From contig NZ_CP127173.1 of assembly GCF_030264295.1 (NCBI RefSeq), positions 7,571,501-7,635,500 on the forward strand: DNA of 64,000 nt, written 5' to 3'. The stretch's first letter is position 1. Each line of letters opens with the position of its first letter. Position numbers and translations under genes: made by a program. The stretch comes from Amycolatopsis nalaikhensis. GTDB lineage: Bacteria > Actinomycetota > Actinomycetes > Mycobacteriales > Pseudonocardiaceae. Below the pieces are notes generated by a model. That model ran no database searches and had not been told where the DNA came from. It saw nothing but the letters and a program-made list of their open reading frames with translations. Below, piece by piece: positions 16,972 to 25,100 of the stretch.

Positions 16972-17044
16972 AGCGGATGACGGGATTCGAACCCGCGACC
17001 CTCACCTTGGCAAGGTGATGCGCTACCAGCTGCGCTACATCCGC
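16972..17044 (-). tRNA. tRNA-Gly (anticodon GCC)
   Basis: Acceptor GCGGATG/CATCCGC, anticodon loop TTGCCAA, T-arm GCGGG-TTCGAAT-CCCGT, discriminator U. First of the Gly-Cys-Val transcript on the minus strand. Confidence 0.97.
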
Positions 17045-17180
17045 ACTTCCCGGCTGCGGTTCGGGAGGTCCGGGGCCGGAGCCCTGTCCCTCACCCCGTC
17101 GCCGTGGTGTGTGAAAACCATATCGGACCCCGAAAACGGCTTCGACACCGGGGTGTCACTTCGCCGTAGCGGGGCCGTGA

Positions 17181-17606
17181 TCAGGCCAGATCGTGCGGGA
17201 TCAGGTGCGTCAGCGCGTCGTCCACGTCGACCCACAGGTGCTCGTTGCCCGGCAGCACCACGTCGTACGTGCGGTCGAGGAAGTCGGCGAGCTCCTGGGC
17301 CGACGCCTCGAACATCGCGTGCCCGGACGGCGAGTTCAGCTCGATCAGCACGGACTCGGGGTCCTCGACCGAAGGGCGGATGCGGACGTCCCCGTCACCC
17401 GCGTCGGCCAGGAGGCCGTCCGCGAGGAGGTCACGCGCGTACACCCACTCGACCCAGCCGGCGCGGCCGGTGCGGAAGGCGGCGACGACCGCATACGGGT
17501 CGCGTGTGTCGTAGCGCAGCTCCACCTTCACCGGAACCGCGGGGGTCCGCGGCGCCAGCAGGTCGAAGACCGCCGTCGAGCGGAGCGTCACGTGATCGTT
17601 GCGCAT
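17181..17606 (-). CDS. SsgA-like (SALP) protein
   Basis: 141-aa member of the SsgA/SsgB family, actinomycete proteins that guide septum placement and sporulation division by helping position FtsZ. Family features seen: VPVKVELRYDTRDPYAVVAAF near residue 25, GWVEWVYARDLLADGL, VLIELNSPSGHAMFEA and a C-terminal FLDRTYDVV. ATG 17606 follows GAAGGG; an upstream extension lacks family similarity. No ssg partner is adjacent; it sits between two tRNA loci. SsgB is the most widespread paralogue, so SsgB is the likeliest identity. Confidence 0.88.
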   Translation of the reverse strand: MRNDHVTLRSTAVFDLLAPRTPAVPVKVELRYDTRDPYAVVAAFRTGRAGWVEWVYARDLLADGLLADAGDGDVRIRPSVEDPESVLIELNSPSGHAMFEASAQELADFLDRTYDVVLPGNEHLWVDVDDALTHLIPHDLA

Positions 17607-18001
17607 CGTCCTACCCTTCGTCTCCCTTCCCGGCCCGGCCCGGCCGAGGGCGTCACCTAGTGGGACGCACCGGGAGGCCCGATCCGTCGCGGGTGCGCCG
17701 CAGATCACCCGTCCGGACCCGTCGGCCCCCGCCTGTCGCCCGTGACCACCCCAACGGCACGCGTGTGACCGCGCGCCCCGCGGGGGCCCACGCCTTCCAT
17801 ACTGCGCGGTTTAGTCGCCGGGCGATAGCACCGTCGCACGGATGTCGAACGTGGCGTCGGGCGGCCCCCGTCCGGCACAACCCCGGCTAGCTCGGGGTTG
17901 TTCGTTCCGTACTCGCCGGTAAGCGGAGTGTGGTCGGCCAGGACCACCCGTTTGCAGGCGTCCTGAAGTCGTACGCTAGAGTTCTTTCCACCACGTCAGG
18001 G
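17607..18001. other. 395-bp intergenic region: hairpin and tRNA-Val promoter
   Basis: No gene seen. Contains a perfect 9-bp stem ACAACCCCG/CGGGGTTGT with a 7-nt loop (17877-17901), terminator-like on either strand, and a probable promoter for the downstream tRNA: TTGCAG at 17952-17957 and TAGAGT at 17977-17982 (19-bp spacing). The ssgA-like gene's own promoter must lie in the low-numbered half. Confidence 0.5.
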
Positions 18002-18073
18002 GGGCGATTAGCTCAGCGGGAGAGCGCTTCGTTCACACCGAAGAGGTCACTGGTTCGATCCCAGTATCGCCCA
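18002..18073 (+). tRNA. tRNA-Val (anticodon CAC)
   Basis: Acceptor GGGCGAT/ATCGCCC, anticodon stem CTTCG/CGAAG with loop TTCACAC, T-arm ACTGG-TTCGATC-CCAGT, discriminator A, no encoded CCA. Its body is almost identical to tRNA-Val(GAC) at 16801-16875, in inverted orientation. Confidence 0.97.
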
Positions 18074-18083
18074 CGAGATGGTT

Positions 18084-18124
18084 GAGAGGGTTGTGTTCGC
18101 GAACAGCGCGAACGCGGCCCTCTC
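18084..18124 (+). terminator. terminator after tRNA-Val
   Basis: Stem GAGAGGG/CCCTCTC with an inner GTTCGC/GCGAAC arm, followed by GTTGTTTT. Ten bp past the tRNA. Confidence 0.75.
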
Positions 18125-18777
18125 GTTGTTTTACGGGCTTCGAACCCGGCGGCTGTGCCCGCGGATCCCCAGGTCGGGCCGTGCTTTCGAGAGCGGCGGC
18201 AGATCTTCGCCCTTCACGCCGCCGAAGCGGAGTGAACGTTCCGCTCGATGTGTCCGTATCAGTCTTCGACAGCGGTCCGCGGACCGTCGGCGAGGCCCCC
18301 GCGAAGCACCTCGAAACTCTGTCGCTTCGACACGGTTTTGTCGAACGAGGGCCCGTCGCCAGCTCGTCTGTGATCTTCGGCACGCTGTCGCCGCCGCCAC
18401 GGGGCGACCTCGAGGCGGGGGTCCACTGTGGACTGCAGTGTCCACAGAGGAATTCCGGGGGCGTTCGGCCGTTCGGAAGAGTGTGGTCCGCCCGAGTGCG
18501 GGTATCGCCCATTTTGATTACGCACCGTGATAATCCTGGGGATACGGGCTATTACCCATCGTCACAAACTTGTTATCTTCCGGCCATTTCTTGGCGGGGA
18601 ACTCCCGCAGCATGTGGCTGGAAATCCTTGTAACGATGCTGAGAGAGTCGCCGATACCTTGCCGTGTGACGCCTCTGCGGGCGTCGCGAGCAAGCCGGGA
18701 CGTGGTGACTCTCCGAAATCACGGTCGGTGACATTGCGTGCCCGCGGATCAACCCGATCCTTGCCCCGGGAGGTCAG
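18125..18777. other. 653-bp leader region of the sugar transferase
   Basis: No gene recognised on either strand. Two symmetric sites are present: TTCGACA-N6-TGTCGAA (18326-18345) and CTGTGGAC-N6-GTCCACAG (18426-18447), the second overlapping a TCCACTGTGGA palindrome. An AT-richer stretch at 18515-18590 (ATAATCC, TGTTATCTT) is the best promoter candidate. No known riboswitch was recognised. Confidence 0.4.
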
Positions 18778-20310
18778 ATGGAAGAGTCGGTGCGGCCTTC
18801 GTACACGGTGAGCCAGCCACCGCCGCACATCGACCTCCAGGCCATCCCCCGTCCCGTCAACCGGGACGAGGCCGTCGACGACGCCGGACAGGCGGCGACG
18901 CCGTCCCCCAAGGCGCTGCCCGCGGCCTGGGAAGCCAGATACAGAGCCTGGGTCATCGGCAGCGACGTCTGCATCACGCTGCTGGTGATCGTGATCAGCG
19001 CCTTCGTCATCGACCGCCACGCGCCGCACGACATGCACGCCTTCGGCACCATGCTCGCCGTCTTCGTCGCGCTGCCCGCCAGCCGCGCCTGGAGCCCCCG
19101 CGTGCTGGGCGAAGGCGCGGAGGAGTACCGCACCCTCGGCCGCGGCTTCCTCACCGCCGCCGTCCTCGTCGCACTGGGCGGCCTCCTGTTCGGCGCCCTC
19201 GAAGTCCAGGCCTGGGTGTTCGTCGTCGTCCCGATCATCGCGCTCGTCGCCTTCCCGCAGCGGTACCTGCTGCGCCAGGTGCTGCACCGCAAGCGCGCCA
19301 AGGGACTCTGCCTGCTGCCGGTGATGGCCGCGGGCAGCCCGGAGACCGTCGCCGACCTGATCGCGCGCACCCGGTCCGAGGTCCACGTCGGCTGGCGCGT
19401 CGAAGCCGCCTGCACCTTCACCGGGCACGGCGCCGACTGCGACAGCGGCGAGATCGACGGCGTCCCGGTGGTCGGGCGGCTGGAAGAGCTGTCGCGGCAC
19501 GTGCGGCGCGGCGGCTACCGCGTCGTGGCGATCACTGCCGACCAGTATTGGACGCCGAAGCGGCTGCAGCGGCTCGCCTGGGACATGGAGGGCACCGGCT
19601 CCGAGATGGTCGTCGCGCCCGTGCTGATGGAGGTCGCCGGCCCGCGGCTCAACGTCACGGGCGTGCTCGGCATGCCGCTGCTGCGCGTCACGGCGCCGAT
19701 GTTCACCGGCGGCCGCCGCGTGGTGAAGGAGATCGTCGACCGCTGCGGGTCCGCGTTCCTGCTGACCCTGCTTTCCCCGCTGCTGCTGGTGATCGCCCTC
19801 GCCATCAAGCTGAACGACCGCGGCCCGGTGATCTACCGCCAGCGCCGCGTCGGCCGCGACGGCGCGACGTTCACGATGCTCAAGTTCCGCACGATGGTCA
19901 CGAACGCCGACGAGATCCGGAAGACCCTGGAGGCGGACAACGAGGGCGCGGGCCCGCTGTTCAAGATGAAGCGCGACCCGCGTATCACCCGAGTGGGTGG
20001 TCTCCTACGCCGGTATTCGCTCGACGAGCTGCCCCAGCTCTTCAACGTCGTGTCCGGGCGCATGTCGCTCGTCGGCCCGCGGCCGCCGCTGCCGGAGGAG
20101 ACCGCGCAGTACGCCCCGGACGCCCGCCGCCGCCTGCTCGTGAAGCCCGGGCTGACCGGCCTGTGGCAGGTGAGCGGCCGCAGTGACCTGACGTGGGCCG
20201 AGAGCATCCGGCTCGACCTGCGCTACGTCGAGGACTGGTCGCTGGCGCTCGACCTGGTGATCCTGTGGAAGACCTTCCGCGCGGTGATGGGCGGGCAGGG
20301 CGCCTACTGA
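18778..20310 (+). CDS. polyprenyl-phosphate sugar-phosphate transferase (WbaP/CpsE-like)
   Basis: 510-aa membrane enzyme that starts exopolysaccharide or glycan assembly by moving a sugar-1-phosphate onto undecaprenyl phosphate. Layout: about 55 cytoplasmic residues, four membrane helices (about 58-175), a Rossmann-like middle domain, a fifth hydrophobic helix (AFLLTLLSPLLLVIALAIK) and the C-terminal catalytic domain with KLNDRGPVIYRQRRVG, FTMLKFRTM, RRYSLDELPQLFNVVSG and SLVGPRPPLPEE. GAGG sits 7 nt before ATG 18778. No glycan cluster is adjacent, so the target polymer is unknown. A strong terminator follows. Confidence 0.92.
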   Translation: MEESVRPSYTVSQPPPHIDLQAIPRPVNRDEAVDDAGQAATPSPKALPAAWEARYRAWVIGSDVCITLLVIVISAFVIDRHAPHDMHAFGTMLAVFVALPASRAWSPRVLGEGAEEYRTLGRGFLTAAVLVALGGLLFGALEVQAWVFVVVPIIALVAFPQRYLLRQVLHRKRAKGLCLLPVMAAGSPETVADLIARTRSEVHVGWRVEAACTFTGHGADCDSGEIDGVPVVGRLEELSRHVRRGGYRVVAITADQYWTPKRLQRLAWDMEGTGSEMVVAPVLMEVAGPRLNVTGVLGMPLLRVTAPMFTGGRRVVKEIVDRCGSAFLLTLLSPLLLVIALAIKLNDRGPVIYRQRRVGRDGATFTMLKFRTMVTNADEIRKTLEADNEGAGPLFKMKRDPRITRVGGLLRRYSLDELPQLFNVVSGRMSLVGPRPPLPEETAQYAPDARRRLLVKPGLTGLWQVSGRSDLTWAESIRLDLRYVEDWSLALDLVILWKTFRAVMGGQGAY

Positions 20311-20333
20311 CCCCGCCCCACCGCGTACCGCGC

Positions 20334-20375
20334 ACACGGCCGCCGATCCCCGCCGCAGGGGGACGGCGGCCGTGT
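20334..20375 (+). terminator. intrinsic terminator after sugar transferase
   Basis: Perfect 12-bp stem ACACGGCCGCCG/CGGCGGCCGTGT with an 18-nt loop that can itself pair (CCCC/GGGG). 24 bp after the stop. Confidence 0.8.
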
Positions 20376-20431
20376 TCGTGCGAACACCCGGTGTGATCCA
20401 CTTCACCGGCCCAGGTGGTTGAGAGCGAAAT

Positions 20432-20447
20432 AGTTCAACGCTCAATC
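20432..20447 (-). promoter_or_regulatory. putative MarR box upstream of nitroreductase
   Basis: Minus-strand GATTGAGCGTTGAACT matches 13 of 16 bases of the site in front of the marR gene (23834-23849, GATTGAGTGTTCAACC). It lies 41 bp before the nitroreductase start. Confidence 0.5.
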
Positions 20448-20488
20448 TTGTTGGACGGGATAACCGACCAACGGAAGGAACGCGCCCC

Positions 20489-21103
20489 ATGACCACCTTT
20501 GCCGAGCAGACCGAAGGCCTGCAGGTCCCCGCGGACGTCCAGAACCTGCTGTTCCGCGAGGCCCGCACGGCCAACAGTTTCAGCTCCGAGCCGGTGACCG
20601 AGGAGCAGGTCCGCGCGATCTACGACCTCGTCAAGTGGGCCCCGACGTCGATGAACACCCAGCCGCTGCGCGCGCTGGTGCTCCGCACGCCCGAGGCGAA
20701 GGCCCGCCTGCTCCCGCACATGGCCCCGGGCAACCGGGACAAGACCGAGACCGCGCCGCTGACCGTAGTGCTCGCCGCCGACGTCGACTTCCACGAAAAC
20801 ATCCCGCAGGTGTTCCCGCACGCCCCGCAGGTGAAGGACAACTTCGCCGACGAGCAGGGCCGCGTCGAATTTTCGAAGCTGAACTCGCTGCTGCAGGTCG
20901 GCTACTTCATCATCGGCGTCCGCGCCGCCGGCCTGGCCGCCGGCCCGATGACCGGCTTCGACGCCCAGGGTGTCGATGAGGAGTTCTTCGCCGACAAGAA
21001 GTGGCGCTCGCTCGTCATCGTGAACATCGGCAAGCCGGGCGAGAACCCGTGGTTCGACCGCCTGCCGCGCCTGGACTTCGACCAGGTCGTCGAGACCCTC
21101 TGA
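20489..21103 (+). CDS. nitroreductase-family protein, malonic semialdehyde reductase (RutE)-like
   Basis: 204-aa flavin reductase of the RutE/HadB branch of the nitroreductase family: FREARTANSF near the start, YDLVKWAPTSMNTQPLRALVLRT (FMN-binding), GYFIIGVRAAGLAAGPMTGFD and the terminal GKPGENPWFDRLPRLDF. RutE reduces malonic semialdehyde to 3-hydroxypropionate in pyrimidine breakdown, but no rut genes are near, so a detoxifying NAD(P)H-dependent reduction is equally likely. GAAGGA precedes ATG 20489. A GATTGAG-type box upstream resembles that of the nearby marR gene and suggests induction by a small aromatic or redox signal. Confidence 0.88.
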   Translation: MTTFAEQTEGLQVPADVQNLLFREARTANSFSSEPVTEEQVRAIYDLVKWAPTSMNTQPLRALVLRTPEAKARLLPHMAPGNRDKTETAPLTVVLAADVDFHENIPQVFPHAPQVKDNFADEQGRVEFSKLNSLLQVGYFIIGVRAAGLAAGPMTGFDAQGVDEEFFADKKWRSLVIVNIGKPGENPWFDRLPRLDFDQVVETL

Positions 21104-21110
21104 GCGCGAT

Positions 21111-21148
21111 CGGACGGGCCGCCTCCGGAGCCGGGGGCGGCCCGTCCG
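21111..21148 (+). terminator. intrinsic terminator after nitroreductase
   Basis: Perfect 13-bp stem CGGACGGGCCGCC/GGCGGCCCGTCCG with a 12-nt loop, starting 7 bp after the stop. Confidence 0.8.
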
Positions 21149-21236
21149 GCGTTCGCGGACGCGCGGTGAGGCACGTCCGGGCCGCCGACTAGCATCGACG
21201 GGGTCATCTTTGTCACTCCAGTTTGAGGAGCCGATC

Positions 21237-23264
21237 GTGTCCCAGTCGCCCCCCGTTTCCCCCGTGGCCGCCTCCCGCGTGGTGGTACCGGCGGGCACTA
21301 CGGCGGGCGCGGCGGTCCGCGAAGCCGGTCTGCCGACCAAGGGCGAGGACACGATCGTCGTCGTGCGTGACGCCGAGGGCAAGCTGCGCGACCTCGCCTG
21401 GGCGCCGGAGGCCGACGCCGAGGTCGAGCCGGTCGCCGCGAACACCGAGGACGGCCGCAGCGTCATCCGCCACTCGGCCGCGCACGTGCTCGCGCAGGCG
21501 GTGCAGCAGCAGTTCCCGGAAGCCAAGCTGGGCATCGGCCCGCCGGTGAAGGACGGCTTCTACTACGACTTCGCCGTCGACAAGCCGTTCACCCCGGAAG
21601 ACCTGCAGGCGCTCGAAAAGCGCATGAAGCAGATCGTCAAGGGTGCCCAGCAGTTCTCGCGGCGTGTGTTCGACTCCGTGGACGAGGCCAAGAAGGAGCT
21701 CGCGGACGAGCCGTTCAAGCTCGAGCTCGTCGACCTCAAGTCCGAAGTGGACACCTCCGAGGTGATGGAGGTGGGCGAGGGCGAGCTCACCATCTACGAC
21801 AACCTCGACCCGCGCACCAAGGAACGTGTCTGGAGTGACCTCTGCCGGGGTCCGCACGTGCCGACCACGAAGTTCATCCCGGCGTTCAAGCTGACCCGCG
21901 TCGCTGCCGCGTACTGGCGGGGGAGCGAGAAGAACCCGCAGCTGCAGCGGATCTACGGCACCGCGTGGGAGTCCACCGAGGCGCAGGACGCCCACCTCGA
22001 GCGCATCGCCGAGGCCGAGCGCCGCGACCACCGCAAGCTCGGCGCCGAGCTGGACCTGTTCTCCTTCCCCGAGGAGATCGGCTCCGGCCTGCCGGTGTTC
22101 CACCCCAAGGGCGGCATCATCCGCCGCGAGCTGGAGAACTACTCGCGCCGCCGCCACGAGGAGGCCGGCTACGAGTTCGTGAACACCCCGCACATCAGCA
22201 AGGGCGAGCTGTTCCACACCTCCGGCCACCTGCCCTACTACGCGGACACGATGTTCCCGCCGGTGCAGTTCGACGAGGAGAACTACTACCTCAAGGCCAT
22301 GAACTGCCCGATGCACAACCTGATCTTCCGCTCGCGCGGGCGGTCCTACCGGGAGCTGCCGCTGCGGCTGTTCGAGTTCGGCACCGTCTACCGCTACGAG
22401 AAGTCGGGCGTGGTGCACGGCCTCACCCGCGTGCGCGGGCTGACGATGGACGACTCGCACATCTACTGCACCAAGGAGCAGATGCCGGGCGAGCTGCGGT
22501 CGCTGCTCAAGTTCGTCCTCGACCTGCTCGCCGACTACGGCCTCTCCGACTTCTACCTCGAACTGTCCACGCGTGGTGACTCCGACAAGTTCATCGGCGA
22601 GGACTGGGAGTGGGAGGAGGCCACCGAGACGCTGCGGCAGGCCGCCGTCGACTCCGGCCTCGAGCTGGTCCCGGACCCGGGCGGCGCGGCGTTCTACGGC
22701 CCGAAGATCTCGGTGCAGGCGAAGGACGCCATCGGCCGCACCTGGCAGATGTCGACCATCCAGCTGGACTTCAACCAGAACAAGCGGTTCGAGCTCGAGT
22801 ACACCGCGCCGGACGGCTCGCGCCAGCGCCCGGTGATGATCCACCGCGCGCTGTTCGGCTCGATCGAGCGCTTCTTCGGCGTGCTGACCGAGCACTACGC
22901 GGGCGCGTTCCCGGCGTGGCTCTCGCCGGTGCAGGTGGTCGGCATCCCGATCACCGCCGACCAGGTGGAGTACCTGCAGGACGTCGAGAAGGCGTTGCGC
23001 GCCAAGGGGATCCGCGCCGAGGTCGACGCGAGCGACGACCGGATGCAGAAGAAGATCCGCACGCACACCACGCAGAAGGTGCCGTTCATGCTGCTGGCGG
23101 GCGCCAAGGACGTCGAGGCGGGCGCGGTGTCGTTCCGCTTCCGCGACGGCGGCCAGATCAACGGCGTGCCCGTGCAGAAGGCGGTCGAGGCCATCGCGGA
23201 GTGGGTCGAACGGCGCGAGAACGCGTCGCCGTCGGCCGACGCGCTGGAGACGGTCGTTCGGTGA
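21237..23264 (+). CDS. thrS: threonyl-tRNA synthetase
   Basis: 675-aa class II synthetase that charges tRNA-Thr. Domains in order: TGS (about 5-65, VVVPAGTTAGAAV), editing domain with HSAAH (Zn/editing histidines) and a later C-x-x-x-H-type element, catalytic core with MNCPMH (Zn Cys), DDSHIYC (Zn His), RGxT-like motif 2 region FGTVYRYEKSG and motif 3 MIHRALFGSIERF, then the anticodon-binding domain (VQVVGIPITADQVEYLQ). GTG 21237 is used because GAGGAG stands 7 nt upstream; a TTG at 21210 is less likely. Its stop overlaps the HIT gene start (GTGA), a coupling also seen in mycobacteria. Confidence 0.97.
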   Translation: MSQSPPVSPVAASRVVVPAGTTAGAAVREAGLPTKGEDTIVVVRDAEGKLRDLAWAPEADAEVEPVAANTEDGRSVIRHSAAHVLAQAVQQQFPEAKLGIGPPVKDGFYYDFAVDKPFTPEDLQALEKRMKQIVKGAQQFSRRVFDSVDEAKKELADEPFKLELVDLKSEVDTSEVMEVGEGELTIYDNLDPRTKERVWSDLCRGPHVPTTKFIPAFKLTRVAAAYWRGSEKNPQLQRIYGTAWESTEAQDAHLERIAEAERRDHRKLGAELDLFSFPEEIGSGLPVFHPKGGIIRRELENYSRRRHEEAGYEFVNTPHISKGELFHTSGHLPYYADTMFPPVQFDEENYYLKAMNCPMHNLIFRSRGRSYRELPLRLFEFGTVYRYEKSGVVHGLTRVRGLTMDDSHIYCTKEQMPGELRSLLKFVLDLLADYGLSDFYLELSTRGDSDKFIGEDWEWEEATETLRQAAVDSGLELVPDPGGAAFYGPKISVQAKDAIGRTWQMSTIQLDFNQNKRFELEYTAPDGSRQRPVMIHRALFGSIERFFGVLTEHYAGAFPAWLSPVQVVGIPITADQVEYLQDVEKALRAKGIRAEVDASDDRMQKKIRTHTTQKVPFMLLAGAKDVEAGAVSFRFRDGGQINGVPVQKAVEAIAEWVERRENASPSADALETVVR

Positions 23265-23803
23265 GTGAGGGTCCCGAGCTCGTCGAGCAGCAGGGCATCG
23301 GGGTCCAGGACGCCTTCCAGCGCCTCTGGACCCCGCACCGGATGGCCTACATCAAGGGCCAGGACAAGCCGGACGACGACGGCGACACGGGCTGCCCGTT
23401 CTGCCGCATCCCGTCCCTCGACGACAAGACGGGGTTGATCGTCGCGCGCGGCGAGACGGTGTTCGCGGTGCTGAACCTGTACCCGTACAACCCGGGCCAC
23501 CTGATGGTGGTGCCGTACCGGCACGTCGCGGACTACACGGAGCTGACGGTCGAGGAGACGCGCGAGGTCGCCGAGTTCACGCAGCACGCGATGAAGGTGA
23601 TCCGCGCGGTCTCCGGCGCCCACGGGTTCAACATCGGCCTGAACCAGGGCGTGATCGCGGGCGCGGGCATCGCGGCGCACCTGCACCAGCACCTGGTGCC
23701 GCGCTGGGGCGGGGACGCGAACTTCATGCCGGTGATCGGCCAGACGAAGGTGCTGCCGCAGCTGCTGGGCGAGACGCGGGACCTGCTGGCCGACGCCTGG
23801 TGA
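23261..23803 (+). CDS. HIT-family hydrolase/Ap4A phosphorylase-like
   Basis: 180-aa histidine-triad protein with the catalytic HLHQHLVPRW motif near residue 145 and a CPFC pair near the N terminus. Mycobacterial orthologue Rv2613c, also coupled to thrS, acts as a diadenosine tetraphosphate phosphorylase; thrS side reactions make Ap4A, so the pairing makes sense as removal of that product. Starts at GTG 23261, overlapping thrS by 4 bp. The next gene of the mycobacterial operon (PI-phosphate synthase) is displaced by an inserted marR here. Confidence 0.92.
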   Translation: MSEGPELVEQQGIGVQDAFQRLWTPHRMAYIKGQDKPDDDGDTGCPFCRIPSLDDKTGLIVARGETVFAVLNLYPYNPGHLMVVPYRHVADYTELTVEETREVAEFTQHAMKVIRAVSGAHGFNIGLNQGVIAGAGIAAHLHQHLVPRWGGDANFMPVIGQTKVLPQLLGETRDLLADAW

Positions 23804-23833
23804 ACCGCCCCGGAACCGTAACCGGCAACGCCT

Positions 23834-23860
23834 GATTGAGTGTTCAACCAGGGGTATGAT
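23834..23860 (+). promoter_or_regulatory. marR operator and leaderless promoter
   Basis: GATTGAGTGTTCAACC (23834-23849) with a TTGA-N4-TCAA core, directly before TATGAT (23855-23860), a -10 box 6 nt from ATG 23867. The arrangement predicts a leaderless, self-repressed transcript. Confidence 0.55.
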
Positions 23861-23866
23861 GGGGGT

Positions 23867-24385
23867 ATGTCCGAAACCCGATGGCTCAGCGACGACGAGC
23901 AGCGCGTCTGGCGTGAGTTCAACACGGCCACCCGCATGCTCAGCGCGCACCTCGAGGGGCAGCTGCAGCACGACTCGGGCATGCCGCACACCTACTACGA
24001 AGTCCTCGTGGCCCTGTCCGAAGCGCCCGGCCGCCGGCTGCGGATGAGCGAACTCGCCGACGCGCGCCAGGCGTCGCGGAGCCGGCTCTCGCACGCCGTA
24101 GCGCGGCTGGAGGCGAACGGCTGGGTGCGGCGCGAGGCCTGCCCGACCGACAAGCGCGGTGCCTGGGCGGTGCTGACCGACGCCGGGTTCGCCGCCCTCG
24201 AAGCGGCCGCGCCGGGACACGTCGAGGCCGTCCGAGAGAGCCTGTTCGACCCGCTGACGCCGGAGCAGATCGCCGCGCTCGGCGAGATCAGCGCCGCGAT
24301 CCGCCGCCAGCTCTCCCCGAAGTGCGCCGCCGCGCAGGCCGCCGAAGACGCGCGCGAGTTCGCCGGGCTGCCGAAATCGGGCTGA
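23867..24385 (+). CDS. MarR-family transcriptional regulator
   Basis: 172-aa winged-helix dimer of the MarR family: VLVALSEAPGRRLRMSELADARQASRSRLSHAVARLEANGWVRRE spans helix 3 to the wing, followed by PTDKRGAWAVLTDAG. C-terminal tail has one Cys (SPKCAAAQ), a possible redox or ligand contact. A GTG/ATG alternative at 23840 would bury the operator, so ATG 23867 is chosen. It interrupts the otherwise conserved HIT/PI-phosphate-synthase adjacency, suggesting a later insertion. A near copy of its operator lies before the nitroreductase 3.4 kb upstream. Confidence 0.92.
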   Translation: MSETRWLSDDEQRVWREFNTATRMLSAHLEGQLQHDSGMPHTYYEVLVALSEAPGRRLRMSELADARQASRSRLSHAVARLEANGWVRREACPTDKRGAWAVLTDAGFAALEAAAPGHVEAVRESLFDPLTPEQIAALGEISAAIRRQLSPKCAAAQAAEDAREFAGLPKSG

Positions 24386-24473
24386 CCCGGGGCGGCGCGT
24401 CGGCATCACCTCGACGGGTCGATAGGCTGCCATCGCCCACCCGACCCTCGTAGCCAGGTGCCTCGACGAACCG

Positions 24474-25100
24474 ATGCTCAATATCTTCGCGCGTGCTTCC
24501 GTCTCCCGCGTCACCGACCCGATCGGCCAGGCGCTGGTCCGGGCCGGGCTGACCCCGAACGTGATGACCGTGCTCGGCACCGCCGGCGCGGTCGTCTGCG
24601 CCCTGGTCTTCTTCCCGAACGACCACCTGCTGTGGGGCACCTTCACGGTGTGGGGCTTCGCCATGCTCGACCTGCTCGACGGCGCCATGGCCCGCGCCCG
24701 CGGCTACGGCACCCCGTTCGGCGCGGTGCTCGACGCGACCTGCGACCGGCTGGTCGACGGCGCCCTGTTCGCCGCGATCGCCTGGTGGTGCTTCGTCGTC
24801 GACGACAACCACCCGGCCGCCGCCGCGGCCCTGCTGTGCCTGGTGCTCGCCCAGGTCATCTCCTACGTCAAGGCCCGGGCCGACGCCTCCGGCCTGCCGG
24901 TCGACGGCGGGCTCGTCGAGCGCGCGGAGCGGCTGATCATCGCGCTCGTCGGCACCGGCCTGCACGGCTTCGGCATCCCGTACACCGTGGACGTGACGCT
25001 CTGGCTGCTGGCCATCGGCTCCGTCATCACGTTGCTGCAGCGCTTCTTCGCGGTAGCGAAGGCGGCCCGCGAGGCCGCCGCCGGGGAGCATTCGGCATGA
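24474..25100 (+). CDS. pgsA: phosphatidylinositol phosphate synthase (CDP-alcohol phosphatidyltransferase)
   Basis: 208-aa integral membrane enzyme with six predicted helices and the full CDP-alcohol motif D-x2-DGAMAR-x8-G-x3-D-x3-D (DLLDGAMARARGYGTPFGAVLDATCDR region, residues about 65-92). In actinobacteria this locus makes phosphatidylinositol phosphate from CDP-diacylglycerol and inositol-1-phosphate, the first lipid step toward PIMs and lipomannan. Placement directly before the acyltransferase and pimA supports that function over phosphatidylglycerol-phosphate synthesis. ATG 24474; stop overlaps the next start (ATGA). Confidence 0.93.
   Translation: MLNIFARASVSRVTDPIGQALVRAGLTPNVMTVLGTAGAVVCALVFFPNDHLLWGTFTVWGFAMLDLLDGAMARARGYGTPFGAVLDATCDRLVDGALFAAIAWWCFVVDDNHPAAAAALLCLVLAQVISYVKARADASGLPVDGGLVERAERLIIALVGTGLHGFGIPYTVDVTLWLLAIGSVITLLQRFFAVAKAAREAAAGEHSA

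Noticed and set aside
18125..18777. Possible cyclic-di-AMP or other riboswitch before the sugar transferase
   Set aside because: No recognisable core motif of a known class; only simple inverted repeats.
21104..21236. T-box leader for thrS
   Set aside because: The gap is 133 bp, mostly a terminator of the preceding gene, with no T-box sequence.
21213..24688. Long minus-strand frames opposite thrS and the HIT gene
   Set aside because: They mirror conserved plus-strand proteins and show low-complexity composition.
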